Shown: one piece after another, positions 35,970 through 44,227 of the stretch | How positions within the stretch are numbered: position 1 is the first letter of the stretch | How the letters are laid out: the number at the start of each line of letters is the position of its first letter | Origin: Acidobacteriaceae bacterium | GTDB taxonomy: Bacteria; Acidobacteriota; Terriglobia; Terriglobales; Acidobacteriaceae | DNA length: 53,422 nucleotides | NCBI GenBank assembly: GCA_003165795.1 | Contig: PMWW01000107.1 | Location: 2,888-56,309 of the forward strand | Direction: 5' to 3' | Program-made: the position numbers and the translations under genes | Notes under the pieces: generated by a model | What the model saw: only the letters and a program-made list of their open reading frames with translations | Databases searched by the model: none | Told to the model about the DNA's origin: nothing

Positions 35970-36389
35970 ATGTTTGAAGCCAGCCTGCTTGAGTCGAGTG
36001 GAAAACTCTCTGGCGGCAATCCATGGACAACGGCAGCATCCTTCGCAGCGCAAGTCTTACTGAGTGGGACAGTAATCCTGCTCTCGATGATCTACACAGA
36101 AACGTTACCGCAGCGTCAGCTCATAAGTATGCTGGACGCGCCAGCTTCGCCGCCGGTTACTGCGGCACCGCATGCCGCAGTCAGTTCGGGGCAGGCGACA
36201 AGCGAATTCGACCACAATGTTGTGCAGCTTCCACGGGAGATTCCAAAGTCCATCGCGATGGTGCGTGACGAAGCGCCGCCGCCGGGAAATGCCTTTGGAA
36301 TCGACGGCGATGTACCAGGCGGCATTCCGGTCGGTGCCACGGGCGGAGTAGCCGAGATCCTGAGCAGCGCAACGGCTAGTCTAGTCTAG
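35970..36389 (+). pseudogene. C-terminally truncated TonB-family protein
   Basis: 139 aa. The N-terminus MFEASLLESSGK, a single TM segment (~17-40), the ETLPQRQLIS linker, and RxxPKSIAMVRDEAPPPGN followed by a glycine/valine-rich VPGGIPVG run match the N-terminal half of acidobacterial TonB energy transducers. The C-terminal TonB domain that contacts receptors is missing. The frame ends in a CTAGT repeat right next to a 10-bp inverted repeat. It is probably a decayed gene. The ATG at 35970 has GGAG ~9 nt upstream. Confidence 0.65.
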
Positions 36390-36390
36390 A

Positions 36391-36475
36391 CTAACCTGGG
36401 CAGAGGAAGGTCGGGGCCCTTTACATCACAGAACCTATACCCGTGCGGCTGTCCGGTGCAGTGATCCCAGGTTAG
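36391..36475. repeat. 85-bp segment bounded by a 10-bp perfect inverted repeat
   Basis: CTAACCTGGG (36391-36400) and CCCAGGTTAG (36466-36475). It begins directly after the stop codon of the truncated TonB gene and is preceded by three CTAGW repeats. A related AACCTGG lies again near 36490. There is no coding content. Confidence 0.6.
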
Positions 36476-36568
36476 CCCAACGGAAGGGCGAACCTGGTTC
36501 ACTCGACGATTCAACAAACCCCACTTCGCGGGACGCCTCACTGGAAGCGATGAGCAACGCTTTCGCGC

Positions 36569-36609
36569 AAAAAAAAAACGGCCTGCCATCGCGCGTGGAT
36601 GTCAGGCCG
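36569..36609 (-). terminator. Intrinsic terminator of the exosortase operon
   Basis: On the minus strand CGGCCTG-A-CATC pairs with GATG-G-CAGGCCG around a short loop, followed by ten T. It lies 30 nt after the stop codon of the TPR gene. Confidence 0.92.
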
Positions 36610-36638
36610 AGAACTGCCGTGGAGGGGATCGATTCCAA

Positions 36639-38918
36639 CTACTGCAATGATGCTAGGGTTTTTTGCGCCTCTTGCGCATCGGGGCCATTCAGCTTCAGCT
36701 GCAGCGCTTTCTGCAACTCGGTGCGAGCGCGGTCCTTTTCTCCCGCTCCACTCAGAGCCATGCCGAGATGGTAGCGGAAGCCGGGGTTATCTGGGGCTTT
36801 CTTGACGGCATCTTCAGCCAAAGAGACGGAAACCCGGAAGTTGCCTTTCTTGTACTGGATCCAAGCCAGCGTGTCGTTGACGGACTCCATCTCGGGGGCA
36901 ATCTGCTTGGCCTGAGTAGCCAGGCTCAAAGCCATGTCGAGGTTTTCGCCTTGTTCGGCGTAAACCCAGGCCAGGTTATTGGCGGCCACGGGATCATGGG
37001 CATTCTGCGCCAAGCTTGCCTGGAAGTATTTCCCGGCATTTTTCAGGTCGTCTTTGCGGACGTAAATGTTCCCAATGGAGTTGTTTACCGTCGATGAGGT
37101 GGGTTGGATGGCGAGCGCTTTCTGATAACTATCCAGGGCCATATCCAGTTTTCCCGTCACCTCGTAGATCTGCCCGATATGCACATAGGCCGCAGCCGAC
37201 TTGGGCTCGAGCTGAAGCGCCTTCTGATATTCCGCCAGTGCCTGATCGAATTTCTTGGTTGTGGCTAGCGCAGAAGCGTAGATGTAGATCGCCGGGGGCC
37301 GGTTGGGATTCGCCGCCGCATACTGGCTGGCCACGGCAAGGGCTTTGGGGCCCTCATTGGTGCCAAACAACAGGGCAACGTAGTGGGCAACAGCATTGTC
37401 ATAGGTGGGATAAATCTTCAGGGCGGTTTGGAACATCTGCTCGGCTTCGGTGTACTTTTTTTGGCCGGCATAGGCGACCCCCAGGTTGACATACAACAAA
37501 GGATCGTTGGGTGCCGACTTCTGCGCCTCTTTCAATTCATCGATAGCTTTGTCATAGTCCCCGGCACCGAGGTCGATGGTGGCGTTCAAGAAATGCGCGG
37601 TGGGATTATTATCGTTCAGCTTTTGCAGTCGCGCTGCGTACTCCCGGGCGGTGTCGAAATCGCGCGAGTCCCGATAGACCTCAGCCAGCGCCTGCAACAC
37701 CATGGGGTTGTTGGGCTGAATCCGATTAGCTTCCTGCAGCTCGTTCTTGGCTCCAGGGATGTCCCTGGTCTCGCGCAGCACCTGACCGAGAATATAGTGG
37801 GCCTGGGGATTTTCTGGCGCGTCTTTGATGACGTCACGCAACACGGTGACGGCATCGCCGGTGTTCCCTTTGATGGCCAGCAAACGGCCGTTGGTGATAC
37901 GGGCGGTGATGTCGCCCGGATTGTCTTTCAACAGCCGATCGGTCATTTTCGTGGCTTCGTCGATCTTGCCGGTGTTGAGCATGGTCTCGAGGGCACGGAC
38001 CTGCAGCTGCTGATTTTTCGGGTCGAAGTTCAAGCCGCGCTGATACTCTTTCAGCGCCGCATCAGGATTTCGCGCGGCGATGTAAAAGTCGCCGATCGCA
38101 GCGGCCACATCGGCCGAGGTCGGCTGTTTGGTGCGTAGTTCCTGTACCATCTCTTCCGCGTCGGCTTTGCGGCCTTCCTGCATCATCAAACCAGCCAGCC
38201 GCAAGTAAGGTACCGGCGAGTCGGGATTGTTCTGGATCTCCAGACGATAGATCTCTTCCGCCTTTTTGGGATCTTTCTTGTACAAGTAGAAACCGGCCAA
38301 ATTGGCATAGGCCTGCAGCACGTGGGGGTCGATGCTGATGGCTTTGCGGAAATCTTGTTCCGCCGCCTCGTCTTGCTTGAGAAAGGCGTAGGTGGTGCCG
38401 CGGTTGAGATAGGCATTGGGATCGTTCGGCTTTAATGCGATGGCCTTGCTGAAGGCGGAGAGGGCCTCGTCCAGATGCTTCTGGCCGAGCAAAACGTTCC
38501 CCAGAAGTACATAGCCCTCGGAGTTGTCGGGGTCGTGCTCGTTAACGTATCGCGCCTGCTCTTCCGCGTTGCTGTAAAAGTGCGGACCGGAGGCCAGATA
38601 CATGGCCCCCAGTGCAAGACGCGCCTTGATATGGGTGGGGTCAAGTTCCACCGCCTGGCCCATCTCCTTGAAGGCGTCGGAGTTCTTTCCCTGTTTCATA
38701 TCGGCGTTCGCCAGCTGGTAATGAGCGTCGGCGTACTTGGGGTCGATCTGCAGGGCTTTCTTGAATTGAATCGCCGCCGAGTCGTATTTCTCCTGTTCCA
38801 TGTACTTCATGCCACTTTCCAGGTACTTACGCTTGGCGACATCGGGGTTACGGCTGCAACCGCCGAGGACGACGGCCAACATGGCCATCACGATAGAGAC
38901 GAAATAACGATTACGCAT
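36639..38918 (-). CDS. TPR-repeat lipoprotein of the exosortase locus (PrsT-like)
   Basis: 759 aa. The lipoprotein signal peptide has a lipobox LGG-C21. The rest is an almost uninterrupted array of TPR units (for example AAIQFKKALQIDPKYADAHYQLA, ALSAFSKAIALKPNDPNAYLNRG), about 18-20 repeats. It is probably anchored in a membrane and acts as a scaffold for polysaccharide or protein export. I chose the ATG at 38918 with AGGAG 6 nt upstream; a longer open frame lacks a signal peptide. It is the last gene of xrt-epsI-TPR, 13 bp after epsI. Confidence 0.85.
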   Translation of the reverse strand: MRNRYFVSIVMAMLAVVLGGCSRNPDVAKRKYLESGMKYMEQEKYDSAAIQFKKALQIDPKYADAHYQLANADMKQGKNSDAFKEMGQAVELDPTHIKARLALGAMYLASGPHFYSNAEEQARYVNEHDPDNSEGYVLLGNVLLGQKHLDEALSAFSKAIALKPNDPNAYLNRGTTYAFLKQDEAAEQDFRKAISIDPHVLQAYANLAGFYLYKKDPKKAEEIYRLEIQNNPDSPVPYLRLAGLMMQEGRKADAEEMVQELRTKQPTSADVAAAIGDFYIAARNPDAALKEYQRGLNFDPKNQQLQVRALETMLNTGKIDEATKMTDRLLKDNPGDITARITNGRLLAIKGNTGDAVTVLRDVIKDAPENPQAHYILGQVLRETRDIPGAKNELQEANRIQPNNPMVLQALAEVYRDSRDFDTAREYAARLQKLNDNNPTAHFLNATIDLGAGDYDKAIDELKEAQKSAPNDPLLYVNLGVAYAGQKKYTEAEQMFQTALKIYPTYDNAVAHYVALLFGTNEGPKALAVASQYAAANPNRPPAIYIYASALATTKKFDQALAEYQKALQLEPKSAAAYVHIGQIYEVTGKLDMALDSYQKALAIQPTSSTVNNSIGNIYVRKDDLKNAGKYFQASLAQNAHDPVAANNLAWVYAEQGENLDMALSLATQAKQIAPEMESVNDTLAWIQYKKGNFRVSVSLAEDAVKKAPDNPGFRYHLGMALSGAGEKDRARTELQKALQLKLNGPDAQEAQKTLASLQ

Positions 38919-38931
38919 GATTTCTCCTGGG

Positions 38932-39579
38932 TCACCGGGGAATAATCTGGTCGACATCACTTGTGATCTGCTGGGCAAACGCCACCGCTCGGGTCCGCGC
39001 CTGCTCCACATTTTCGTGCTCGATCGGCACTGTAATGCGGACCAGGGCAGCGTCGGTGCGGTTCAAGCGCAGCGCGTCGTAGACCAAATAAAACTTGCCC
39101 CAATACTCGCTGGCTACGATGCGTCCATGGGCCTGGTACCAGTACAGCACCAGTTGCTGGTCCAGCCCTTTGCGCAGGATGTACAAATTTATGGGAACTT
39201 TCCGGCCATCGTCCAGCTGCATCTGATAAATGGAGGAGCTTACCGGGTTCCAGCCTGCTCCGGGCAGACAGTTCTTGGGCGAATGGATTGTGGTTCCCGT
39301 CCTTTGGCTGCGGAAATACGCGATGAACAGGGTCATCAGGTTCCGATCCATGCCCGGCTGCCAGTAGCCGCGGTCGATATAGTCGGTGACCTTCAGAATG
39401 TCCAGGGTTTCCTTGTCCAGCGGCCAATCGACGATCTGCACGTAACCCGCAACCGCTTTGGGAAACTCCGCAAGTGGCTTGGCTGGAGGCGTGGCTTCGC
39501 CGTGCGAGAGGTGCGCCATTCCCGCGGTAGCTCCCAGCAGAATGGCAATCATGGCCCAGTAGCGGATCCCGGCCTTCAT
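38932..39579 (-). CDS. Exosortase-associated EpsI family protein
   Basis: 215 aa. N-terminal signal/anchor (~5-24). The EpsI signature is clear: RSQRTGTTIHSPKNCLPGAGWNPV, followed by INLYILRKGLDQQLVLYWYQAHGRIVASEY. In other bacteria EpsI is encoded with or fused to exosortase and is needed for exopolysaccharide/PEP-CTERM systems; its biochemical role is unresolved. The start ATG overlaps the exosortase stop by 4 bp (ATGA). Confidence 0.88.
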   Translation of the reverse strand: MKAGIRYWAMIAILLGATAGMAHLSHGEATPPAKPLAEFPKAVAGYVQIVDWPLDKETLDILKVTDYIDRGYWQPGMDRNLMTLFIAYFRSQRTGTTIHSPKNCLPGAGWNPVSSSIYQMQLDDGRKVPINLYILRKGLDQQLVLYWYQAHGRIVASEYWGKFYLVYDALRLNRTDAALVRITVPIEHENVEQARTRAVAFAQQITSDVDQIIPR

Positions 39580-40562
39580 GGACCCACCTGGGAGATGGCG
39601 GGCTGCCGGTCGCTGGGAAGCCATCCCAGCTTCTTGCGGACCAACGTTATCAGACTATGCATGGTTAGAAACATAATCGTGGCTACAACAAATATCACCC
39701 ATCCCGAAAACTCGTGCATGAATCCTTCCGCCGCCTGCGGACCCATATAGTTTGCCATGACGGCGGTGATCATGATCCGCATTCCATTGCTAACAATGGC
39801 CAGGGGAACCATCGCCAAAACCAGAAACCAGCGTACCGGAGTGCTCTTCTCCACCAGATAGCCATAGCCCGCGGCCAAGGCCAGCAGCGACATCAGCGAC
39901 CGGATTCCACTGCATGCCTCCACCACCTCCAGCCTCATGTGGGGCAGAATCAACACGTTCCCCTCCCGCATGATGGGGAACAGGTTAAGGAGCTCCAGCA
40001 CTCGGGTGGCAAACTTGGAAGCGATGAACTGTAGCGGAAAAACAATTTCGTTGTAAATCACCACCGGGATCGGAATGGCGAACAGCAAGAATGCCATGGG
40101 GAAGGCCACGGCCCGCAACATGGCCGAACCGGTGAAGTACACGATCAGCCCACATAGCGTTCCCAGTATCGAAAGCCGCGCCAGCGACAGTTCTGCACCC
40201 AGGCTTCCCAGAAATAACAGGCCCAGTGAAAACCCAACGATCACCATTCCCCACCACGACGGGTGCCGGGGAACTTGGCGCAACTTGTCCCGCCGCTGCC
40301 AAATCAAGTAAGCCGATAGCAACGGTACCAGAAATCCATGGGAATAGTCAGCATCGCTGTACCACTGGTACACCAGCAGCTTAAGGACCGAGGCGTACAG
40401 AACCCCCAGGACCGCGACTAGCAGAAGCCCTTGCCAGCCAAAGGGCTTCAAGGTCTGCCCAATTGTTGCAAACTTCGAAGGCGGCTTTCCCCCGGGCAAA
40501 ACTTCGTCTTCCCCCGGTTGCGTTAACGCAGTACTCGTCGTGTTGCTGCCCGCCAGCGCCAC
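39576..40562 (-). CDS. Exosortase (EpsH/Xrt family)
   Basis: 328 aa, about eight TM segments. The catalytic triad is intact: C217 (EVVEACSGIRSL), R262 (SNGMRI) and H283 (FMHEFSGWVIF). Exosortases are multi-spanning transpeptidases that process PEP-CTERM-type C-terminal sorting signals in Gram-negative bacteria, usually in exopolysaccharide clusters. The start is a GTG without a clear ribosome site. No protein in the window shows a PEP-CTERM tail, so substrates must be encoded elsewhere. Confidence 0.92.
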   Translation of the reverse strand: MALAGSNTTSTALTQPGEDEVLPGGKPPSKFATIGQTLKPFGWQGLLLVAVLGVLYASVLKLLVYQWYSDADYSHGFLVPLLSAYLIWQRRDKLRQVPRHPSWWGMVIVGFSLGLLFLGSLGAELSLARLSILGTLCGLIVYFTGSAMLRAVAFPMAFLLFAIPIPVVIYNEIVFPLQFIASKFATRVLELLNLFPIMREGNVLILPHMRLEVVEACSGIRSLMSLLALAAGYGYLVEKSTPVRWFLVLAMVPLAIVSNGMRIMITAVMANYMGPQAAEGFMHEFSGWVIFVVATIMFLTMHSLITLVRKKLGWLPSDRQPAISQVGP

Positions 40563-40638
40563 TCGTTATAACCCCATGTTGGATTTCTGCTCTAGAACGT
40601 AAGTAGCATGTGCAATTATTTTGCCGAGAGCTTTCAAT

Positions 40639-40666
40639 AGCATACCAAATAAACGATTGAAAACAA
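40639..40666 (-). promoter_or_regulatory. Candidate promoter of the exosortase operon
   Basis: On the minus strand, -35 TTGTTT (40666-40661) and -10 TATGCT (40644-40639) are separated by 16 bp within a distinctly AT-rich stretch (~40580-40690) that stands out in this GC-rich window. It leaves a ~70-nt leader before the GTG at 40562. I see nothing else in the rest of the 292-bp gap. Confidence 0.5.
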
Positions 40667-40854
40667 ATGAGTTCCAATTTTGCATTATGCTAAGCGCAAA
40701 AGTTTGAAGGCCGCGACTGCAATACTTTGCACATCCGTTCCAGCCCAGTACACTCCCCTTGCTGAGGCCGAATCATTAAGGGTGGAGGGCAATGCCTGGC
40801 CGGCTTTTCAAGTTTCGATCCTGGGGGTGATCCCCGTCAGCCTCTTGCAGCACG

Positions 40855-42180
40855 TCACAACCGGACGATCTTATCCGATTCGAACCCCTTCATCGCATTG
40901 CGGGTATCGACGATCAATCTTGCGGAGTTGAGCAGACCCTTGTAGTCGAAGTTCGAGTGGTCGGTCACGATCACTACACAGTCCGCATCACTCGCCGACT
41001 CCCTTAGCTCAGCCGATTGCAGCGTAACGCCGTCGAGTTTCAGGCTAGGCACGAACGGATCGCTGTAAGACACCAGGGCGCCGCGCTTTTTCAACAGCAG
41101 AATGATGTCTAGCGCAGGCGATTCCCGCATATCGTCGATATTGCGTTTGTATGCCACCCCGGCGATGTGGACCCGTGAGCCCTTCACCGGTTTGCCATGC
41201 TCGTTGAGCGCTTTCTGCACCTTGTCGACGACGAAATGCGGCATGTTGCCGTTTATGTAGCCCGCCAGTTCAATGAATCGCGCCTCGATGCCCGACTGTT
41301 TCGTCTTCCACGAAAGATAGAACGGATCGATCGGGATGCAGTGGCCGCCCAGACCCGGTCCGGGATAGAACGGCATGAAGCCGAACGGCTTGGTCGCAGC
41401 CGCGTCAATCACTTCCCAGACGTTGATTCCCATTCCGTCGCACATCAGCGCCATTTCATTGGCCAATCCAATGTTAATCATGCGGAAGGTATTTTCCAGC
41501 AGCTTCACCATCTCGGCAACGCGCGTGTTGGCTACCGGGACGACGGTTTCCAACGCCTGGGAGAAGAAGAGCCTTCCCATCTCGGTGCAAGCTGGCGTTA
41601 TGCCGCCAACTACCTTGGGGGTGTTAAAGGTTTGATATACCGGATTGCCGGGATCAACGCGCTCGGGCGAGAAACACAGAAAGAAGTCTTCACCGGCCGT
41701 GAAGCCCAGCTTTTCGAAGGTGGGCAGCAACAGCTCGTCAGTGGTTCCGGGATAGGTGGTCGACTCCAGAATCACCAGCAGACCCGGGTGGGCGTACTTG
41801 GCGATCTCCTCGACCGCGGACACGATGTAGCTCATGTCCGGATCTTTGGTTTTCCGCAAGGGAGTGGGAACGCAGATATTGATGGTATCCAGATCGCGGA
41901 CCACGGAAAAATCGGTGGTGGCCCGGAAGCGATGCGTGCTTACCAGCTTCGCGACTTCGGAGGAAGGGATGTCCTGAACATGCGACTCACCGCGGTTTAG
42001 TCCCTCGACCTTCGTCGCCAGCACGTCGATGCCGGTGACTACGAATCCGGTTTTCGCGAACTCAACTGCCAGCGGCAGCCCAACATACCCTAGCCCAACA
42101 ATGCCGACTCGCGCCGTTTTCGCTTCGATCTTGCGCTTCAGCGCTTCGAACGTCGCAATAGCTTTTTCCGCAGCCTGCAT
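40855..42180 (-). CDS. Nucleotide-sugar dehydrogenase (UDP-HexNAc dehydrogenase, WbpA/WecC-like)
   Basis: 441 aa. Rossmann motif VGIVGLGYVGLPLAVEFAKTG (~24-44), LESTTYPGTT, FSPERVDPGN, catalytic Cys in PGPGLGGHCIPIDPFYLSWK, and the C-terminal GVAYKRNIDDMRESPALDII. This branch oxidises C6 of UDP-N-acetylhexosamines to uronic acids. It is the last gene before the exosortase operon, with ~115 bp between it and the heparinase-like gene. Confidence 0.87.
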   Translation of the reverse strand: MQAAEKAIATFEALKRKIEAKTARVGIVGLGYVGLPLAVEFAKTGFVVTGIDVLATKVEGLNRGESHVQDIPSSEVAKLVSTHRFRATTDFSVVRDLDTINICVPTPLRKTKDPDMSYIVSAVEEIAKYAHPGLLVILESTTYPGTTDELLLPTFEKLGFTAGEDFFLCFSPERVDPGNPVYQTFNTPKVVGGITPACTEMGRLFFSQALETVVPVANTRVAEMVKLLENTFRMINIGLANEMALMCDGMGINVWEVIDAAATKPFGFMPFYPGPGLGGHCIPIDPFYLSWKTKQSGIEARFIELAGYINGNMPHFVVDKVQKALNEHGKPVKGSRVHIAGVAYKRNIDDMRESPALDIILLLKKRGALVSYSDPFVPSLKLDGVTLQSAELRESASDADCVVIVTDHSNFDYKGLLNSARLIVDTRNAMKGFESDKIVRL

Positions 42181-42295
42181 ACCCTATGGCCCTCACCAGA
42201 GTCCAGCCCGGCACAATTTTTCGATTGCCGCCGGTCCAAATGTCCACTAAACGGAGTCCCCAGAGTACCACAAGGCGTCCGGCGCAAAGGCTGTT

Positions 42296-44227
42296 CTACC
42301 GCGTGTTGACGCGTTCCTCGGTATTCTGAAGTCGCTTGTCGATTAGTCTGAGTCGGGCCCGAAGCGCCGTGGGGAAAATCGCGTGGCGACGCACAATCAC
42401 CACTGGCGAACTTTCTTTCGATCCAAACGTACGCGACCGCCAACCTGGTTCGCATTGACCGTCTTGCAGCATCAGCTCGGCTAAATCTCCGATCCGCCAA
42501 ACCTCGCGACCGGTTGGTTGCACGGTGAGTCCAATATGCCAGAACTGTTCCACCAGATGTTCGCCCGGCGGCCCGTCCAGTTCGTCGGTAATTTGGAGTT
42601 CGCCGCCATTCCCGAACTCGACCGTCCTCTGGTGGGTGAAGCCTCTATACCGGCAGACCGCAACTGCATAGTCCCGCTGCGGAGTGCTCGAGAAATCGAT
42701 CAGGCAGACTTCGGGTTTCTCCAGCCATCGAAACGGGCCGGCGGGTGTGGCTTGATCTTTGCCGTCAATTCGAATCGTGTTATGGGCAGCGGTACCACGA
42801 AAAGTTTCTCGCCAGTCAGGGTCCAGGTACGTGTAGGTACCAGGATCGATCAGTATCTCCTGATTTGCAACCGACACAACGACAGACAGCGTGTCGGCAT
42901 GACTGTGGCCCGCGCTCCACGGCCCAAAGGGTCCGGCATCAAACAACACCGAAGCGTTGCCGCGCTTCATCACGACCAGTCCGCAATCGCCAAACACTCG
43001 GGATTGCTGCGCGACATTCGATGGCCTGCGCTTCTCGCATGTCTCCGGACCCAGCCACCACAGCGCAACTTCTTCGACGTCCCGCTCCGAATAGGGAAAC
43101 ACAGACTTACCCAGCATCAGAGAAGCCGTCGCCAGCGTGCCGCGAGCAAATTGTGTGCGCTTGCCATAGGGATGGAACAGCCGCCCTCCATCATCGTCTC
43201 CCAACAGAGGAAGCTGTCCGTCGGCATGAAGCACAGCCGCGAGAAAGTCCGTCATCCTCGCCAGTCCGGCGCGATATTCCTCGGTAACGTCTTCCAGCGC
43301 CGCGTGCAGCAGGAAGAAATCGAGCGCGTAAACGTGATAGTAAGTTGATTGTTCGAAGTGACTCCCGTCGTTCTTGACCTGGGCTGTCATTTGAGCGCGT
43401 ACGATGTCGCGGCCAATTGTTCGCCAATGCTGCGCCTTGGGGAAGTCCGGAAATAAGCGGCCTAGGGCATGAAGCGCCACTGCTTCCCCCAGAAGGTGGG
43501 TGTTGGGCGAAAAATAAATCGACAGATTGTATTGGAGATATGACCCGTGCCGATAAAGTTCCGCCAGGAAGCGCTGGCGAACGTCGCGCGGCGTGCGCTC
43601 GCCCAGCAGATGCCAGATCCATATCCACGACAGCGTTCGAAAGCCAACCTCGAGTGCGCTCGTCCAGTTGATGCCTCGCTGAAAGGGATTGTCGTTCCAC
43701 CACGATTCGAGTTGACGGATTACCTCATCGCAGTAGGCCTGCCTGCCAGTTACAACGAATGCTTGCGCCAGCAAGACCAGATGCTGATGACGATTCACTT
43801 CCCAAACCCACTTATGATCACCGGCAACCGCGAGGTCGAGGTACGGGATTCGCCGGAAATAATTGCTGGGAGTCTCACTGCCGCGCACCGGATCCCGCCG
43901 CCATGCCACCATTGGCCCGTAATCGATCTCGCTGTCGAAGATTGGAATCTTGCCCAGCAGGATTTGATCGGCCAGCTTCACCAGTTCGTCGGCATAGGGT
44001 GTTCCACGAACCGCATCAACTACGTCCTGGGGCGAAGGCAGCTCCTCCAGCGGCGTCCGAGCGCGAAGCTCCCGATGCGGCGGCGCAAACCAGAGAACGG
44101 CGTTGGCGATCTCCTGCTGGAGCCGGAATGAAATTTCCTTGGGGCTTCGCATTTCGGGGAATGGTGGAGCAGGTCTCACGGGCCGTGTGTAACCGCACAA
44201 AAACGGAACGGCTTTAACCCCCTGCAC
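42296..44227 (-). CDS. Heparinase II/III family protein (polyuronate lyase-like)
   Basis: 643 aa. An N-terminal alpha/alpha toroid (~60-380; SALEVGFRTLSWIWIWHLL, YFSPNTHLLGEAVALHALG, GSHFEQSTYYHVYALDFF) precedes the Heparinase II/III-like beta domain with SAGHSHADTLSVVV and FRGTAAHNTIRIDGKDQ, which carry the family's conserved histidines. It probably cleaves uronic-acid-containing polysaccharide, perhaps in trimming or turnover of the polymer made by this locus. The GTG at 44227 overlaps the AlgD-like gene by 14 bp; the ATG at 44149 is an alternative. No signal peptide is visible, typical for such biosynthetic-cluster copies. Confidence 0.82.
   Translation of the reverse strand: MQGVKAVPFLCGYTRPVRPAPPFPEMRSPKEISFRLQQEIANAVLWFAPPHRELRARTPLEELPSPQDVVDAVRGTPYADELVKLADQILLGKIPIFDSEIDYGPMVAWRRDPVRGSETPSNYFRRIPYLDLAVAGDHKWVWEVNRHQHLVLLAQAFVVTGRQAYCDEVIRQLESWWNDNPFQRGINWTSALEVGFRTLSWIWIWHLLGERTPRDVRQRFLAELYRHGSYLQYNLSIYFSPNTHLLGEAVALHALGRLFPDFPKAQHWRTIGRDIVRAQMTAQVKNDGSHFEQSTYYHVYALDFFLLHAALEDVTEEYRAGLARMTDFLAAVLHADGQLPLLGDDDGGRLFHPYGKRTQFARGTLATASLMLGKSVFPYSERDVEEVALWWLGPETCEKRRPSNVAQQSRVFGDCGLVVMKRGNASVLFDAGPFGPWSAGHSHADTLSVVVSVANQEILIDPGTYTYLDPDWRETFRGTAAHNTIRIDGKDQATPAGPFRWLEKPEVCLIDFSSTPQRDYAVAVCRYRGFTHQRTVEFGNGGELQITDELDGPPGEHLVEQFWHIGLTVQPTGREVWRIGDLAELMLQDGQCEPGWRSRTFGSKESSPVVIVRRHAIFPTALRARLRLIDKRLQNTEERVNTR

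Noticed and set aside
40865-40900. tRNA-like T-loop sequence (GGTTCGAATC on the minus strand)
   Set aside because: It is the codons for the C-terminal KGFESDKIVRL of the dehydrogenase gene; no acceptor or anticodon stems can be folded around it.
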